DNA of 64,000 bases, from assembly GCA_017311315.1 (NCBI GenBank), contig CM029610.1, positions 41,556,870 to 41,620,869 of the forward strand, given 5' to 3'. Every line of letters starts with the position of its first letter. Position 1 is the first letter of the stretch. The stretch comes from Dendrocalamus latiflorus. Its lineage: Eukaryota; Streptophyta; Magnoliopsida; Poales; Poaceae. Shown one piece after another: positions 1 through 13,100 of the stretch. Made by a program: the position numbers and the translations under genes. The notes under the pieces were generated by a model, which did not search any database, was not told the DNA's origin, and saw nothing but the letters and a program-made list of their open reading frames with translations.

Positions 1-510
1 GGAAAAGGTAACGAAATGAGAGAGATAATGGTCTAGTTCTTTTGAACTTATAGCTTATAGTTTCTCTCAAATAAACAAACAGAACGAACTCTTTATCATC
101 TTTTCAAAACAATTTATCAACATTCAATTCATTTATACTAGGATTAAAAAACATAAGCAGGGAAAAAGAACCCAACCAATTCCTTCCGGCACCAACATCA
201 ACTTGATATTGCCTTGCTCATCAAGTCTGCAGCACGGCCAAAGCCCACGGCACTGTCCGATCCTGTCGGCCGTCCGTTTCCACTCGATAGCGAGGCAGGC
301 CTTACAAACCAGGGGCCAAGCCTGGAACGGGTTCGATTGCCACTAGCCAGAGAGATCTAGAAATCAAGTTAATGTTACATGGCTATATGAAACAGTGGAA
401 GTTGTGGAACCATTTTATTAGTGGTACAAGTTGAGCACAGCACACGCCAGTGTCATGTGCGATTGTTTAAGCTGGGCGACAAAGCTGATACGGCATGACG
501 CCTGCTCCAG
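1..510. other. Intergenic, no gene seen
   Basis: No convincing coding exon. Bases 1-150 (stretch with CTTATAG repeats, AAATAAACAAAC and CTTTATC, AATTTATCAA) resemble 20020-20150, so this is probably a diverged dispersed repeat. Confidence 0.4.
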
Positions 511-688
511 GTGACTTATAAACCAAAACTTATTATTTGTTTTATATTGTAAACACTGTTGATTTATGATGTGTAGTTAAATATAAAAAATAAAAAAGTT
601 ATATCAACACAGTCAATACAAAAAAATGGAAAAAGGCAAAAAAAACCAGAAAAACAAAAAAAATCATAATTCATAAGCCAAAAGTCAC
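511..688. mobile_element. Small MITE-like element
   Basis: An AT-rich, non-coding block with inverted ends: it opens with GTGACTTATAAACC and closes with TAAGCCAAAAGTCAC, so GTGACTT pairs with AAGTCAC. The interior (AAATATAAAAAATAAAAAAG and CATAAGCC) resembles the other short elements at 6641, 17053, 18321 and 37392. No clear target-site duplication was found, so the family assignment is loose. Confidence 0.4.
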
Positions 689-763
689 AAACACAAATTG
701 TTTAGAGCAGGACCAGCTGTGTGCGTTAACAAACTTTACAGGTCAAAGCACTAGAGTTCATAT

Positions 764-1040
764 GGGGCTGCAGCTTTTTGAATGATGATTTTTGGCGCTG
801 CTTTAAATGGCTTCGACTTCTAGTTTTCAGAAATCAGAAGCCATTTAGAACACGTCGACTTCTAATTTTGATTTTTTTAGATTTTTTATTTTTCCCCCTT
901 TGCATTGTCCATGACATGTTTCTTATTTTTTATTTTCTTTTAATTGAATGACTCAAAAAATACTAACAGCCATTATAGTACACTTTCAACCAAAAACAAT
1001 AACCAAAAGTTGCGGTTTAAAAACCGATTGGAGCAGCCCC
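764..1040. mobile_element. Small MITE-like element with GGGGCTGC ends
   Basis: The left end GGGGCTGCAGC is the inverted complement of the right end GGAGCAGCCCC, enclosing about 277 bp of AT-rich, non-coding sequence. This is the layout of a non-autonomous DNA transposon. No target-site duplication is clear, so the superfamily is unknown. Confidence 0.4.
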
Positions 1041-1265
1041 TTTGACTATAGGGAATGACTTTTGTCTACACTTTTCGAGACAATAGTGGATGATGAAGGT
1101 ATCAACATAGACGCGCATAAAGTTTTAGGTTCGAAAAACTGTTTGAAAAATCAACTTCAAGAAGTCACACCATTTATTTCAATTTTTGGAGAAGTAAAAG
1201 CCTAAAGCCCGAAGGCAGAGTGCATCGAATCACAAAGAAACCACTCGATTGCAAGTTGCAAGATT

Positions 1266-1576
1266 TGTTGATTTGTGATCCAAATTCTACACATCAATAA
1301 GACCAGTTTCTGGACGGAGCGTAGCGGAGGCCCGTCGCCGGAGGCTTAGGGCCGGATTTCCTGTTATATATATTTCCTGTAAGCCGCCGTTTGGGATATG
1401 AGATTAGAGTTGTAATCCCCGGCGTTGTAACCTCACCCCGATATAGTGAAGATTGTTGCTGGCTGGCGCCCGTGGTTTTTTCCCTCTCGCATTGGGAGGG
1501 TTTTCCACGTTAAATCTCGTGTCTCTCTGCGATTGATCTTGTTTACTTCATCGTTCCTCCGCCGTCGCGTGTAACA
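1266..1576 (+). repeat. 5' LTR of the Copia element
   Basis: 311 bp beginning TGTTGATTTG and ending GTGTAACA (TG...CA). It has a TATA-like TTATATATATTTCC near 1362-1375. It lacks 35 contiguous bases present in the 3' LTR just after GGGCCGGA. Confidence 0.95.
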
Positions 1577-1578
1577 AG

Positions 1579-1590
1579 TGGTATCAGAGC
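1579..1590 (+). other. Primer-binding site (initiator tRNA-Met)
   Basis: TGGTATCAGAGC lies two bases after the 5' LTR. This is the standard Copia primer site complementary to the 3' end of initiator tRNA-Met. Confidence 0.95.
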
Positions 1591-1616
1591 CTCGGTTCTT
1601 CAGATCGGGCATCGCG

Positions 1617-4600
1617 ATGGCGTCGGTGAAGTTTGATCTACCGCTACTCGACTACAAGACGAGATTCTCGCTGTGGCAAGTGAAGATGAGGGCGATACTC
1701 GCCCAATCACAGGATCTGGATGAGGCTCTAGAGTGCTTCGGGAAGAAGGAGAAGGATCAATGGACTCCTGAGGAGAAACGTAAAGATCGTAAGGCTCTTT
1801 CGCTCATTCAACTTCATCTTTCTAATGATATTTTGCAAGAAGTGCTGCAGGTGAAAACTGCTGCAGAACTTTGGGTGAAACTGGAATCGATCTGCATGTC
1901 AAAAGATCTCACCAGTAAGATGCACATGAAGATGAAGTTGTTCTCGCACAAGTTGCAGGAGGGAGGATCGGTGTTGAACCACATATCGGTCTTTAAGGAG
2001 ATCGTGGCCGATCTGTTATCCATGGAGGTAAAATTTGATGATGAGGATTTAGGTCTTCTGTTACTATGCTCACTGCCTAGTTCACATTCAAATTTCCGTG
2101 ACACCATATTGTTAAGCCGTGATGAACTAACCCTAGCGGAGGTTTATGAGGCGCTCCAGAGTAAGGAGAAGATGAAAGGTATGGTGCAGGGTGAGTCGTC
2201 ATCCTTCAAGGGCGAGGCGTTGCAGGTCCGTGGCAGATCCGAGCAGAAGCCCTATGATAACAACAATCGCGACAAGAGCCAGCATGGTAGAGGACGTTCA
2301 AAGTCCAAGGATAAGAAGTTCTGCAAGTACTGCAAGAAAACGAACCACTTCATCGAGGATTGCTATAAGTTAAAGAATAAGGAGAAGAGGAATGCTGCAC
2401 ACCAACAGAAAAATAAATTTGAAGGTAATGCCTCTGTTGTCTCCGGTGCTGATAGTTTTGATTCTGGAGATTGCCTTGTCGTATTTGCTGGTTGTGTTGC
2501 TGGTCATGATGAATGGTTACTCGATTCGGCATGTTCGTTTCATATCTGCATTAACAGAGAATGGTTTAGTTCTTATAAGCCTATGCAGAGTGGAGATGTC
2601 GTTCGCATGGGAGATGACAACCCATGTGAGATCGTGGGCATTGGATCTGTTCAGATCAGGACACATGATGGCATGGTTCGCACACTGGACAATGTGCGAC
2701 ATATACCAAGGATGGCAAGAAATCTCATCTCCCTCAGCACACTCGATGATGAAGGGTACAAGTACTCCGCTTCAGGTGGAGTTTTAAAGGTATCAAGAGG
2801 TTCTCTCGTTTACATGATTGGTGATATGAATTCTGCCAAGTTATATGTGCTTAGAGGAAGTGCATTGCGTGTTTCCGCCACGGCTGCTACTGTCTCTGAT
2901 AATAATACTAACCTCTGGCATAAGCGTCTTGGACACATGAGTGAACTTGGTATGGCAGAATTGATGAAGAGGAACATGTTGGATGGCTGCACTCAGAGTA
3001 AGATGAACTTCTGTGAGCACTGCATTTTTGGTAAGCACAAGAGAGTAAAGTTCAATGCCTCGGTACATCGCTCCAAAGGTATACTTGAGTATGTACATGC
3101 TGATTTGTGGGGGCCTTCTCGTAAGACCTCGTATGGTGGTGCAAATTATATGCTTACTATCATTGATGATTACTCTAGAAGAGTGTGGCCTTATTTTCTG
3201 AAAGGTAAAGATGATACATTTGCTGCTTTTAGAGATTGGAAAGTAATGATAGAAAGGCAAACTGAGAAGAAGGTAAAGTTGCTTCATACTGATAATGGTG
3301 GTGAATTTTGCTCGCATGAGTTTAATTATTATTGCAGAAAGGAAGGCATTGTGAGGCATCATACCATCCCGTACACTCCGCAGCAGAATGGTGTGGCTGA
3401 GCGCATGAACAGAACCATCATATCAAAGGCTCGTTGCATGCTGTCCAACGCAAAGATGAGCAAGCGTTTTTGGGCAGAGGCCGCCAACACCGCATGCTAT
3501 TTGATCAACAGATCGCCTTCTATTCCACTCAACAAGAAAACTCCCATTGAGGTATGGTCTGGTACATCTGCTGATTATTCACAGCTGAGAGTTTTTGGTT
3601 GCACTGCTTATGCTCATGTTGATAATGGAAAATTGGAGCCTAGAGCTATTAAGTGTCTGTTTCTTGGTTATGGTTCTGGAGTAAAAGGATATAAGCTATG
3701 GAATCCTGAAACAAGAAAGACTTTCATGAGCAAAAGTGTTGTTTTTAATGAATCTGTGATGTTTAATGACAGTTTACCCTTAGATATTGTACCAGACAGA
3801 TCTGATGATGAGCAGCAGAATATGAGCGTGCAGGTGGAGCACGTGGATGATCAGTGAGATGAATTTATTGATGATACTATCGATACTGTTCAGCACTTAT
3901 CTCCTGTTTTGCAGCAAGACGATCGGCCTATTGCACTTCGCAGAGAAAAGAGGAGTTGTGGTCCTCGATCCCGATTAATTGAAGAGTGTAATTTGATTCA
4001 TTATGCTCTTAGTTGTGCTGAACAGGTGGAGAACAATCATGAGCCGGCTACGTACACTGAAGCCATTGCTTCTGGAGATCATGAGAAGTGGATCTCAGGT
4101 ATGCAAGAAGAGATGCAGTCCCTGGAGAAAAATGGCACATGGGACGTGGTGCGCTTGCCTAAAAATAAGAAGACCGTGCGTTGCAAATGGATCTTCAAGA
4201 GAAAGGAGGGTCTATCTCCTAGTGAGCCTCCAAGATTTAAGGCAAGGTTAGTAGCTAAAGGTTTCAGTCAGATTCCGGGTGTTGATTACAATGATGTGTT
4301 CTCCCCAGTTGTGAAGCATAGCTCAATCCGTACATTCTTTAGTATTGTTGCTATGCGTGATCTTGAGCTTGAGCAGCTAGATGTGAAGACAGCATTCTTG
4401 CATGGAGACCTTGAGGAGGAGATATACATGGACCAGCCAGAAGGGTTCATAGTGCCTGGTAAGGAGGATCATGTTTGCAAATTGAAGAAGTCCTTATATG
4501 GTTTGAAACAGTCTCCTCGCCAGTGGTATAAGAGGTTTGATTCATTTATGTTATCAAATAACTTTAAAAGATCTGATTATGATAGCTGTGTCTACATTAA

Positions 4601-5597
4601 ATTCGTTGATGGATCACTTATATACTTGCTGTTATATGTTAATGATATGCTGATTGCTGCCAAGAGCAAGAAAGAAATCACTGCATTGAAGACTCAGTTG
4701 AGCAGTGAATTTGACATGAAGGATCTTGGTGCTGCTAAGAAAATTCTAGGTATGGAAATTACTAGAGACCGTGCTTCTGGTTTATTGTTTCTTAGTCAGC
4801 AAAATTATATTCAGAAAGTGCTTCATCGTTTCAACATGCATGATTCAAAGCCTGTTAGTACTCCCATTGCACCTCACTTTAAATTGTCAGCTTCACAATG
4901 TCCTAGCACTGATGAGGAGGTTGAGTACATGTCCAGAGTTCCGTATGCTAGTGCTGTTGGGTCTTTGATGTATGCCATGGTTTGCTCTCGTCCGGATTTA
5001 TCTTATGCTATGAGTATGGTCAGTAGATATATGGCTAATCCTGGTAAAGAGCATTGGAAGGCCGTTCAGTGGATTTTCAGGTACATGCGAGGCACATCGA
5101 ATGCTTGTTTGAAGTTTGGCAGGACTGAAAAGGAACTTGTTGGCTATGTTGATTCAGATTATGCTGGTGATTTGGATAAGCGTAGGTCGCTCACAGGTTA
5201 TGTATTTACCATTGGAGGTTGTGCTGTGAGCTGGAAGGCACATTTGCAGGATGTTGTTGCGCTGTCCACCACTGAAGCAGAATATATGGCTATTTGTGAA
5301 GCAAGTAAAGAGTCAGTTTGGCTGAAATGTTTGTTTGCTGAGCTTGCTGGAGTTGATTCTTGCATTAATTTGTTTTGTGACAGCCAGAGCGCAATTTATC
5401 TCACTAAAGATCAGATGTTTCATGCGAAGACAAAGCACATTGAGATTAAATATAATTATGTCAGAGATATTGTTGCAAAGGGTAAGCTAAAGGTATGCAA
5501 GATTAGCACTCATGAAAATCCTGCTGATATGTTGACAAAGCCAGTTCCTGTTGCTAAGTTTGAGCTTTGCTCAAGCTTAGTTGGTATTACAGTTTAG
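1617..5597 (+). pseudogene. Copia gag-pol polyprotein, one in-frame stop
   Basis: Encodes capsid, protease, integrase, reverse transcriptase and RNase H for retrotransposition. The first ATG after the primer site is at 1617. Visible in order: UBN2-type gag; CX2CX4HX4C zinc knuckle near residue 236; protease LLDSACSFH near 301; GAG-pre-integrase LWHKRLGHM; integrase core with HADLWG, HTDNGGEF and AERMN (DDE residues kept); RT with LDVKTAFLHG; RNase H with VDSDYAG, STTEAEY and CDSQSA. A single TGA at 3855-3857 (codon about 747) splits the frame between integrase and RT; the same frame resumes at once and runs to 5597. The RT signature YVDD reads YVND (AAT at 4641-4643), removing a metal-binding aspartate. 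Family identity is certain; inactivity is inferred. Confidence 0.93.
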
Positions 5598-5687
5598 CCC
5601 AAGAGGCTGTGTGGCGCCGAAAGTATTTCTTTCTTTGTTGTGTTCAGGGTGAAGGATTGATTTATGCTACAGGAAGGAATTTGTCTC

Positions 5688-5698
5688 AAGGTGGAGTA
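5688..5698 (+). other. Polypurine tract of the Copia element
   Basis: AAGGTGGAGTA directly abuts the 3' LTR start TGTTG, the expected position and composition of the plus-strand primer. Confidence 0.8.
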
Positions 5699-6045
5699 TG
5701 TTGATTTGTGATCCAAATTCTACACATCAATAAGGCCAGCTTCTGGACGGAGCGTAGCGGAGGCCCGTCGCCGGAGGCTTAGGGCCGGAGCCCCCCCGCG
5801 GTATGGATTCTAGTCGAATTAGGGTTTCCCTGTTATATATATTTCCTGTAAGCCGTCGTTTGGGATATGAGATTAGAGTTGTAATCCCCGGCGTTGTAAC
5901 CTCACTCCGATATAGTGAAGATTGTTGCTGGCTGGCGCCCGTGGTTTTTTCCCTCTCGCATTGGGAGGGTTTTCCATGTTAAATCTCGTGTCTCTCTGCG
6001 ATTGATCTTGTTTACTTCATCGTTTCTCCGCCGTCGCGTGTAACA
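5699..6045 (+). repeat. 3' LTR of the Copia element
   Basis: 347 bp, TGTTGATTTG to GTGTAACA, followed by the target-site copy AGATT. It contains the 35-bp block missing from the 5' LTR, so the 5' copy carries the deletion or the 3' copy an insertion. Confidence 0.95.
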
Positions 6046-6050
6046 AGATT

Positions 6051-6640
6051 AGCATAGAAAGGAATGGCCATTAGTTCAACTAGCTTCTCCTTGGCTAAAT
6101 GCGGAGTGTGGACTGGTCATGACCCATGAGGCTTCGGCAACACTGCAAATTCCTTTTCAAATTTTTAGTTCCTTTTGTACGAAAATTAGATATTTCTTTC
6201 TAGTTCCCTACTTCCAAGCTCGTAGTAAAAGTATAGCTGCAGGGTCAACAACACTGGAGCAGATTTGCCCTTTTTAGTCTGTATCGTGCTACACTAAAAT
6301 CACAATCTACAATCAAGCTCTGTTACTATTCACATTGCAACTCATATCCATAACGAGGATGCTGCACAGCACTCCAGGGTAACACAACACTGGAGCAGAA
6401 CTGACCTCTAGTCCTATGGGCAATGACACACCTAAACTTGCAATTAGGTGACTAAGAATATTATTTTTTTACTATACTACTATCAAAACTTGCATTTAAA
6501 TCCCTCCATTATCGAATAGTACAGATATTTGAATAGAGATTTTGAAATAGTACACAAACTTAATATGCTCAATTCATATCGTGGAGTAATAGCACTGTTT
6601 CTGTTGTTGCGCGATCAACATGGCTGCGCTACAGTGCTGC
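6051..6640. other. Intergenic, nothing recognised
   Basis: Mixed-composition sequence with no coding exon, RNA gene or repeat boundary that I can support on either strand. Confidence 0.4.
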
Positions 6641-6894
6641 GGGCTTATTTGGCACTATTCATAAGTTTCGTCTTTTTCTGAAATTTTGGCTTTTTGTTGA
6701 GCTTTTTTGCCGGTTCTTTTTTCCCGTATGTGTTTGTATTATACATAATGAGCTAACATATTTTTTATGTTTTTAATTTTTTTTAAATTTAATTATGCTA
6801 AATAAGCCTCTGTCAGCTACAGTGCTTTTTTCAGCCAGCTACAGTGTTTTCAACCATAAGCCACGAGCTTTTAAACCGAACCGATCACCCGGCC
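6641..6894. mobile_element. MITE copy A
   Basis: About 250 bp, non-coding. It shares a long core with 17053-17326: GAGCTTTTTTGCCGGTTCTT, then GTATGTGTTTGTATTATAC, AAATTTAATTATGCTAAATA, CAGCCAGCTACAGTG and CCATAAGCCAC. The terminal inverted repeats are weaker here (GGGCTTATTTGG against CCGATCACCCGGCC), and I cannot define a target-site duplication. Confidence 0.6.
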
Positions 6895-7178
6895 TTAAAT
6901 ACAGAAAATGGGGTTTTCTTTAGTTGGAAGAATCCCTTCTATGTCTTCTTTTGAGCCATGGTTCATGCCGTGATAGGGGCCATTTTCGTATTTGTCACAA
7001 GTCAAAACAATCAATAACAACGAATTACAACTGGAAATTGCGCGCATGTATATCTTTGGCAAAACTGCAATGGTACATGACAGAATCCATTGTGGTGTTA
7101 CAAGGAACAGACAGATAACCTATCAGCATCAGAGATGGTACTGAAAAAGTACGTGAACAAACAAGCCGTACCTATTGA

Positions 7179-10100
7179 TCAATAGGGCTCCAATTCCCTC
7201 AAATGTCGGGCCCTGGAGATCATAAATAAATAACATTAACAGCCAGGTATGAACAAAACCTATCAACGTGAGCATGCTACTAGTAGTAATCAAGACACGA
7301 AATCTAACAATAGGCATGTGAGTTCAACAGAATTGTCTTCACCATTTCGAAGAATGGTCTATGCCAAGGCCATTGCAGGTAAGTATCATACCCGTAAATC
7401 TTGTAAGGAACTCCTAAAATAGAGGGAAAGACAGCAAACTTTCAACAGAAAGCACACTTAGAATGTTGTGTTTGGTTAAAGAAGAAGAAAATCTTACACG
7501 CAAAGAATATCGATTGATCTCGTAACAGCCAGAAAAGTCATATTCAAGTCGCTTAGCTGGATCACTTAAAACTGAAAAAAGAAGTGAAATGGTGAACTAG
7601 GTAGTACCAGATTCATAACTGTATATAGGTCTTGAGTGTCATCCATCCATATACCTAGCGAGCAGTAGTGTCCAAGATTTGAAAGGTGCATTTTATCTCT
7701 AAACTCTCCTATCCTTATCTCTAACCTCTTCTATCTCTTTCCTCTATCCATCTATCCCTTGATATCTTCATGCAGCGTGTCCGCCGAGCGTGCTCAAGGC
7801 AAGTACGTCGCGACCGTGACCTTTCCGTTTCGCATATCACGTGTTTCCAGTTTACTTGTCACTTTGTCATTAAGTACAATTATTATATCACTAAAGTTAC
7901 CTGGCTAATATCATATCATTAAAGTTACATGTTTGATATCATTCCATTAAAGTTACCTGGTTGATATCATATCATTAAAGTTACCGGGCTGATATCATAT
8001 CATTAAAGTTACCGAGCTGATATCATATCATTAAAGTTACCTGGCTGATATCGTATCATTAAAGTTACCTGACTGATATCATATCATTACAGTTACCTGG
8101 CTAATATCATATCACTAAAGTTACCTGACTAATATCATATCACTAAAATTACCTGACTATTATCATATCACTAAAGCTTATCTTGTCATTGTCGTATCAC
8201 TGACGCTTGTCTGGTTATTATCATATCGCTCATGTTTGCCTAATTATAGACTTTTAATACTGTATTCATACCATGATGTTCTAATTTATTTTATTTCATA
8301 TGCTTTTATGTTTATTGGGATGCTTAGTTAAAATGTTCTAGAATTCGTGCTTTTAATTAGTATTTTAAAATTCATGTTTGAATCGCTAATGGGGTAGCAT
8401 AGGAACATGTTTTAATTTAGGTTTAAATTATTAACACTCTTTTGACATTAGGGCTACTACATTTTAGTTTTCTAATATTATGATCCATTAATTGTATGAT
8501 GTATTTGAGCCATGAAGGACGTATGTATTAAACCTGTTAATCTGACTAACAATCACTTATCAAATAATAAAACTTGAATGGTTGATAATCTTGTGTGAGC
8601 TATGTTATAACTCCTAGAATGATTTCTAATCCCCCATCACCATATTATCATTTCACATCGCTCTCATATCGGGAATTATGTTTCTCTATTTTCAACCTTA
8701 GCCAATCTTTCCTCTTATCATAACCTTATTTCAGCCTTTTCTTAGTTCTCTTAATTTCACATCATATAATCTATTAACAATGTAATGATTATTTGGCCTG
8801 GGGTTATCCACATGTAGAGGAGATTTCCACCCACCTGGTAACGTACGGAGGGCAGTACACTCTCGTTACTCAGGAAATTACACCCCGTCTGCAATTATAC
8901 AGTCGAGGACATCATTGTGCCTAACTATTCTCATATAACCGGGTATGTGGGAGTAATCGCTAGTGTTATTGCCATAACTTGCTAAATAACGATTATTCTT
9001 AATTGCATTGTTCCTGTTACCTCTATCTCTGGCCGTTATCAGTGCTTTCGATTAACTCACTAATAAAGGAAATAACAGTTACCTGGTGTAAGATCGAGGA
9101 GGCCGACTAGAGGGGGGTGAATAGGAGGTTTTAAAATTTTCGTCTAATTATAATTAGCAATTTTAAACTTGATGGATTGATAGAGCAAGATAACACTAAC
9201 ACTAGCACAAGTAATCGACTAAGAGCAATAACGAATGGAAGAGAACAACAATTGCTACTCTAACTAAGCAAGCAATCAAGTAATATGAATGAAGAGCGTT
9301 GCTTGAATGAAAATGATCACAAGAGAGCAAACCACAATTGACACGATTACTTTTTACCGTGGTGATCGGAGACTTGCCGGTCTCCCCTAATCCACGTTGA
9401 GGTAAGCCCGAACGAATCGGACCGGCTCCACGAATGAGCCTAAGCACCTCAATCACTATTGGATGCCCTTTCCCTCTCCGGGTAGGCGAGCTCCAAGCCT
9501 TCACAATCTTCCGGGCCTTCTCACAATCTTCTTGAGAAGATCACCGAAACTCCGTCAAGCCGTCTAGGTGCCGGCAAGCACCAAGAGAATAGACCACTGC
9601 GGCTTGATCTCACTCAAGTGCTCAATGGATCAACTAGAATGCAATGCACTTGAATTTTGGGTCAACTACCTCAAATGAATGCACAAGTGAGTGAATGAGG
9701 TGTGAGAGGTTGCACTAGGCTCAAATGTATTCAATGGATGTTCAACAACATGTCCAAGTTCTGGTGGGGGTGTATTTATACCCTCACCAACCTCAAATAG
9801 CCGTTACAATAAACAATCCTGAAAATTCAGGAAATCCGGAACTACCGCAGGCAAAACCGCGGTACTTCCGGACCCTCGCTGACCGGTCAGAACGGCTATG
9901 TCAGAGAGTCAGAAGTAACCGTTGGTCAATGAGTGTGGTACTACCGCGTTGAAATCGCAGTACTTCCGGACGTCCGGAAGTTCCGCTCCAAGACCCGGTA
10001 CTTCCGATCTCAACGAGTCTAAGTCTTATTCTCGGCGCTCTCTGGAAATAACGTTCCGCACAGGTATCCGGAACTTCCGCACATGCGGTAATTCCGCAGG

Positions 10101-13100
10101 TAAAACCGCGGTACTTCCGTTTTCCGAGAGGCTAAGTTAAACTCCGGGCGCTCTCTGGAAATAAAGTTCCGCTCGGGTGCCCGGTACTACCGGCCATCCG
10201 GTAGTTCCGCAGGTCAACCCGCGGTACTTCCGTTTTCCGAGAGGCTAAGTCTGAGTCCGGCCACCGTCGTCCCCAGCCGTCAACACCAGAAGCTTCCTCA
10301 TTGCGCCAGGGTTACATTCTACGCAACCCCCGAGCCTCCCGACCACCGCTCGCCGCCGGCCACCGTCGCGCCCAACTTCCTCTGCCCGGCTCCGTCCCAG
10401 AGCGACGTCAAAGGGATTACTTGCCCTTATAGGGTAAGCATCGCTCGGGCGACCGAGTGGCTTCCAGCGTTAATCTCTTCTCCCTCCTGCTCCCGCGTCG
10501 CGTGTTCGAGCCCCGCTCCGCGCGCGCGGTTGAGCATTTCTTTTGGTTTTTCCCTCAGCCTGACAGGTGGGCCCCACTTGTCAGCCGCTGTGACCGAGGC
10601 GGCTCGCTGACCACTGGGCCCCACTGGTCAGTGGCGCATCTGTACCCAGCCGTGCTGACAGGTGGACCCCATGAACAGTAACCGGACCCACATGTCAGTA
10701 GCACAGAACATAAAGAGAAGTTTAAAATAAATCTGAAAATACCAGTGGACCCCACATGTCAGAGATTTCATATTTTTCCAGAATTAATTCAAACTGAGAA
10801 CTTCAAATAATCATAACTTATTCATTTTAACTCCAAATTGAATGGGACAAATTTCTAAATTTTTCTAAATTCAAGATCTGTCCAATAGAACTGAAATCAT
10901 AATTTTTGGAGTTCATTTGAATTTCTGGTGAAATTTTATTGACTGGATGTTTTCTTTTATCCAAATTTTCGCGCACGATTACAATAGCCTACGAAGCTCA
11001 AGAAGAAGAGTTTGAGGCCGCAGCACTAGAAGCCCCGGATAATCAAGCACTCGACCACTGTGACCAAGGCGAGTCAATACTTTGATCATGTTGAACCTAC
11101 ATTTCTGCAAATTACTTTGTTTTAAATTAACAAATTGCATTGCTGTTAGTTTTATGAAAATGCATGCTAAATTTGATATTCTAGTTATATACCGTTGTTT
11201 ACCTTGAATAATATTACCCCCTCCTTGAGTATTTGAATGTGTGAACCTTGTCGCCCTAGCAAAAATATAATAGTAACATTTCGAAAATAAGTCCGTAACC
11301 ATATGCCATGCTTAGCATTGAATAGGAATCCGGGGCAAGAAATTGTCCCGAGCATCACATTTATTCATGAGAAAATTTGTTCGGGCAGTCATGGTGGTAA
11401 TGACTGGTAAATGATGAATATGATTATCGTATGTTTCCAAAAACCCCAACATGCTTTAATATCTGGGCGGATTGGTTCGATGGTGTGAGAGTGTGGTGCA
11501 GTGGAAGCACAGTGTGGTGCAGTGGAAGCACAAAGTGGTTAGTGATAGACCGCCCAGATACCATTAAGGACTGAATCTTGTCATGCCAACCCGTGTAAAA
11601 CAGTACAACCACAAGTCTGTAAAGTATAGCTTGGCTTAGTAAATGTGCCGGACCCTGAAAGTCATCCTTCCAGGAGGTGGTGTGAGGATGTGCAAGTGGC
11701 GGTCTGTGAGACGGCTTGAATGGGACACCCGTGAAAGGTGAAGTTCTGCTGTGGCGGGCTAGCAGGGGCGGGGAGCCAGCTGCTAGACGTTCAGAAGGAG
11801 GACATCCCGCACAACGTATGGGACCCACCGCAAGTGGGAACGACCCATAGGGTGAAATGATGGAAGGGGCGAGGTACTTTGAACGGTTACTGTGATGATC
11901 TGCTCAACCACATGACTAAGGAATCGTGTGGGGCAATGAGTTGATTGTCTCTTGTGGTGAAAGTGTACAAACTCTGCAGAGTCTAAAACTATTCGAATAG
12001 CCGTGCCCACGGTCAAGGGCAGACATGGGAACTTAACCAGATATAGTTCTATTTCAAAAATCTTGTGGTTGGGAATGGAAAAGTGGAAGGGCAGTGGGAA
12101 GCCCTGGTTTGGAATTGTCCTGGGTGTCGTCCCAGTGGTAATGTAAGCGGCTATAACGCTGAAGAATGGCTATATGGTGCAGATGCCATGTAATGGTGGA
12201 TGGAATCTGAATCACTATTATTACCGCATTCAACATATACGTGTGTTCAAAATGCTAGGTCTTAAGGATTTTTATATAACTGTATTCAAAAGCACTCTTC
12301 GCAAAAATAAAATAAACCAAAACCATCCTTTGAATAGCCACACATGTTATATACTGCATTCTGTGTGTTGATTCGCTGAGCACGGGGTCGGAGTGCTCAC
12401 GCTCGCTTTGCGGCAAAAATCCAGAAGCAGGAGCGCAAGACCACTACGCCTTCGAGGAAGCTCCCGCTACGGAGGAGAAGAACGACGAAGGAAACTAAGG
12501 CGTAGGCTTCGTTGATTAGACACGGACAAGTGGACATCCGGCGTTGTGTGCACGTATGTTACTAGTTAGCTGGTGACATATAATGCACACAGTACCTTCC
12601 AGTCGCTTGCCTGTGGATTTGGGTTTACTTTTGCTGTACTTCCGCTGTGCATGTTTGTAATAAGGCAATTGGCCTGATCGGCCTCTTTTGTAAATTCTAT
12701 CACCCGACGTGGTGTATTTCAAGTTATGTAATATAATGAATGTTTATGCGATGTATGAAATGATTCAGCAATGTTCCTGTGTGCACTAACTACTGATCCA
12801 GGGATTAGTGCAGTGAAACACAGTAAGATTCAGATTGAAAAATCTGGGTCTGACAACCCGCTTGATAACGTACGGAGGCTGTACACTCTCGTTACACATG
12901 ATATTATACTCCATCTGCGGTTATATAGTCGAGGTCAAGAAAGTGCCTGACTATTCTCGTATAACCGGGTATGTGGAAGGCAATCACTAATGCCTTTGCC
13001 ATAATCTGCTAAATAACAATTACCTTTGTTCCACATTATCGTTATCTCCATCCCCGATAGCTATCAGTGTCTCTGGTAACCTAGTTTCATTGTAATTAAC

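Larger units (their letters stand above)
1266..6045 (+). mobile_element. Full-length Ty1/Copia LTR retrotransposon
   Basis: A complete 4.78-kb element with both LTRs, primer-binding site, one gag-pol frame and polypurine tract, flanked by the 5-bp target-site duplication AGATT (1261-1265 and 6046-6050). Domain order protease, integrase, reverse transcriptase, RNase H is diagnostic of Copia. By eye the LTRs differ at about six positions, all transitions, plus one single-base indel and one 35-bp indel, so the insertion is fairly young but not brand new. The coding frame is broken by one stop and the RT active site is altered, so the copy should not move by its own proteins. Lineage (Tork-like?) is a guess. 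Confidence 0.95.

Noticed and set aside
7129..7317. 62-codon minus-strand frame as a small membrane protein
   Set aside because: It reads through an intron and exon of the DnaJ gene in the wrong frame; the spliced frame gives the J-domain protein C terminus.
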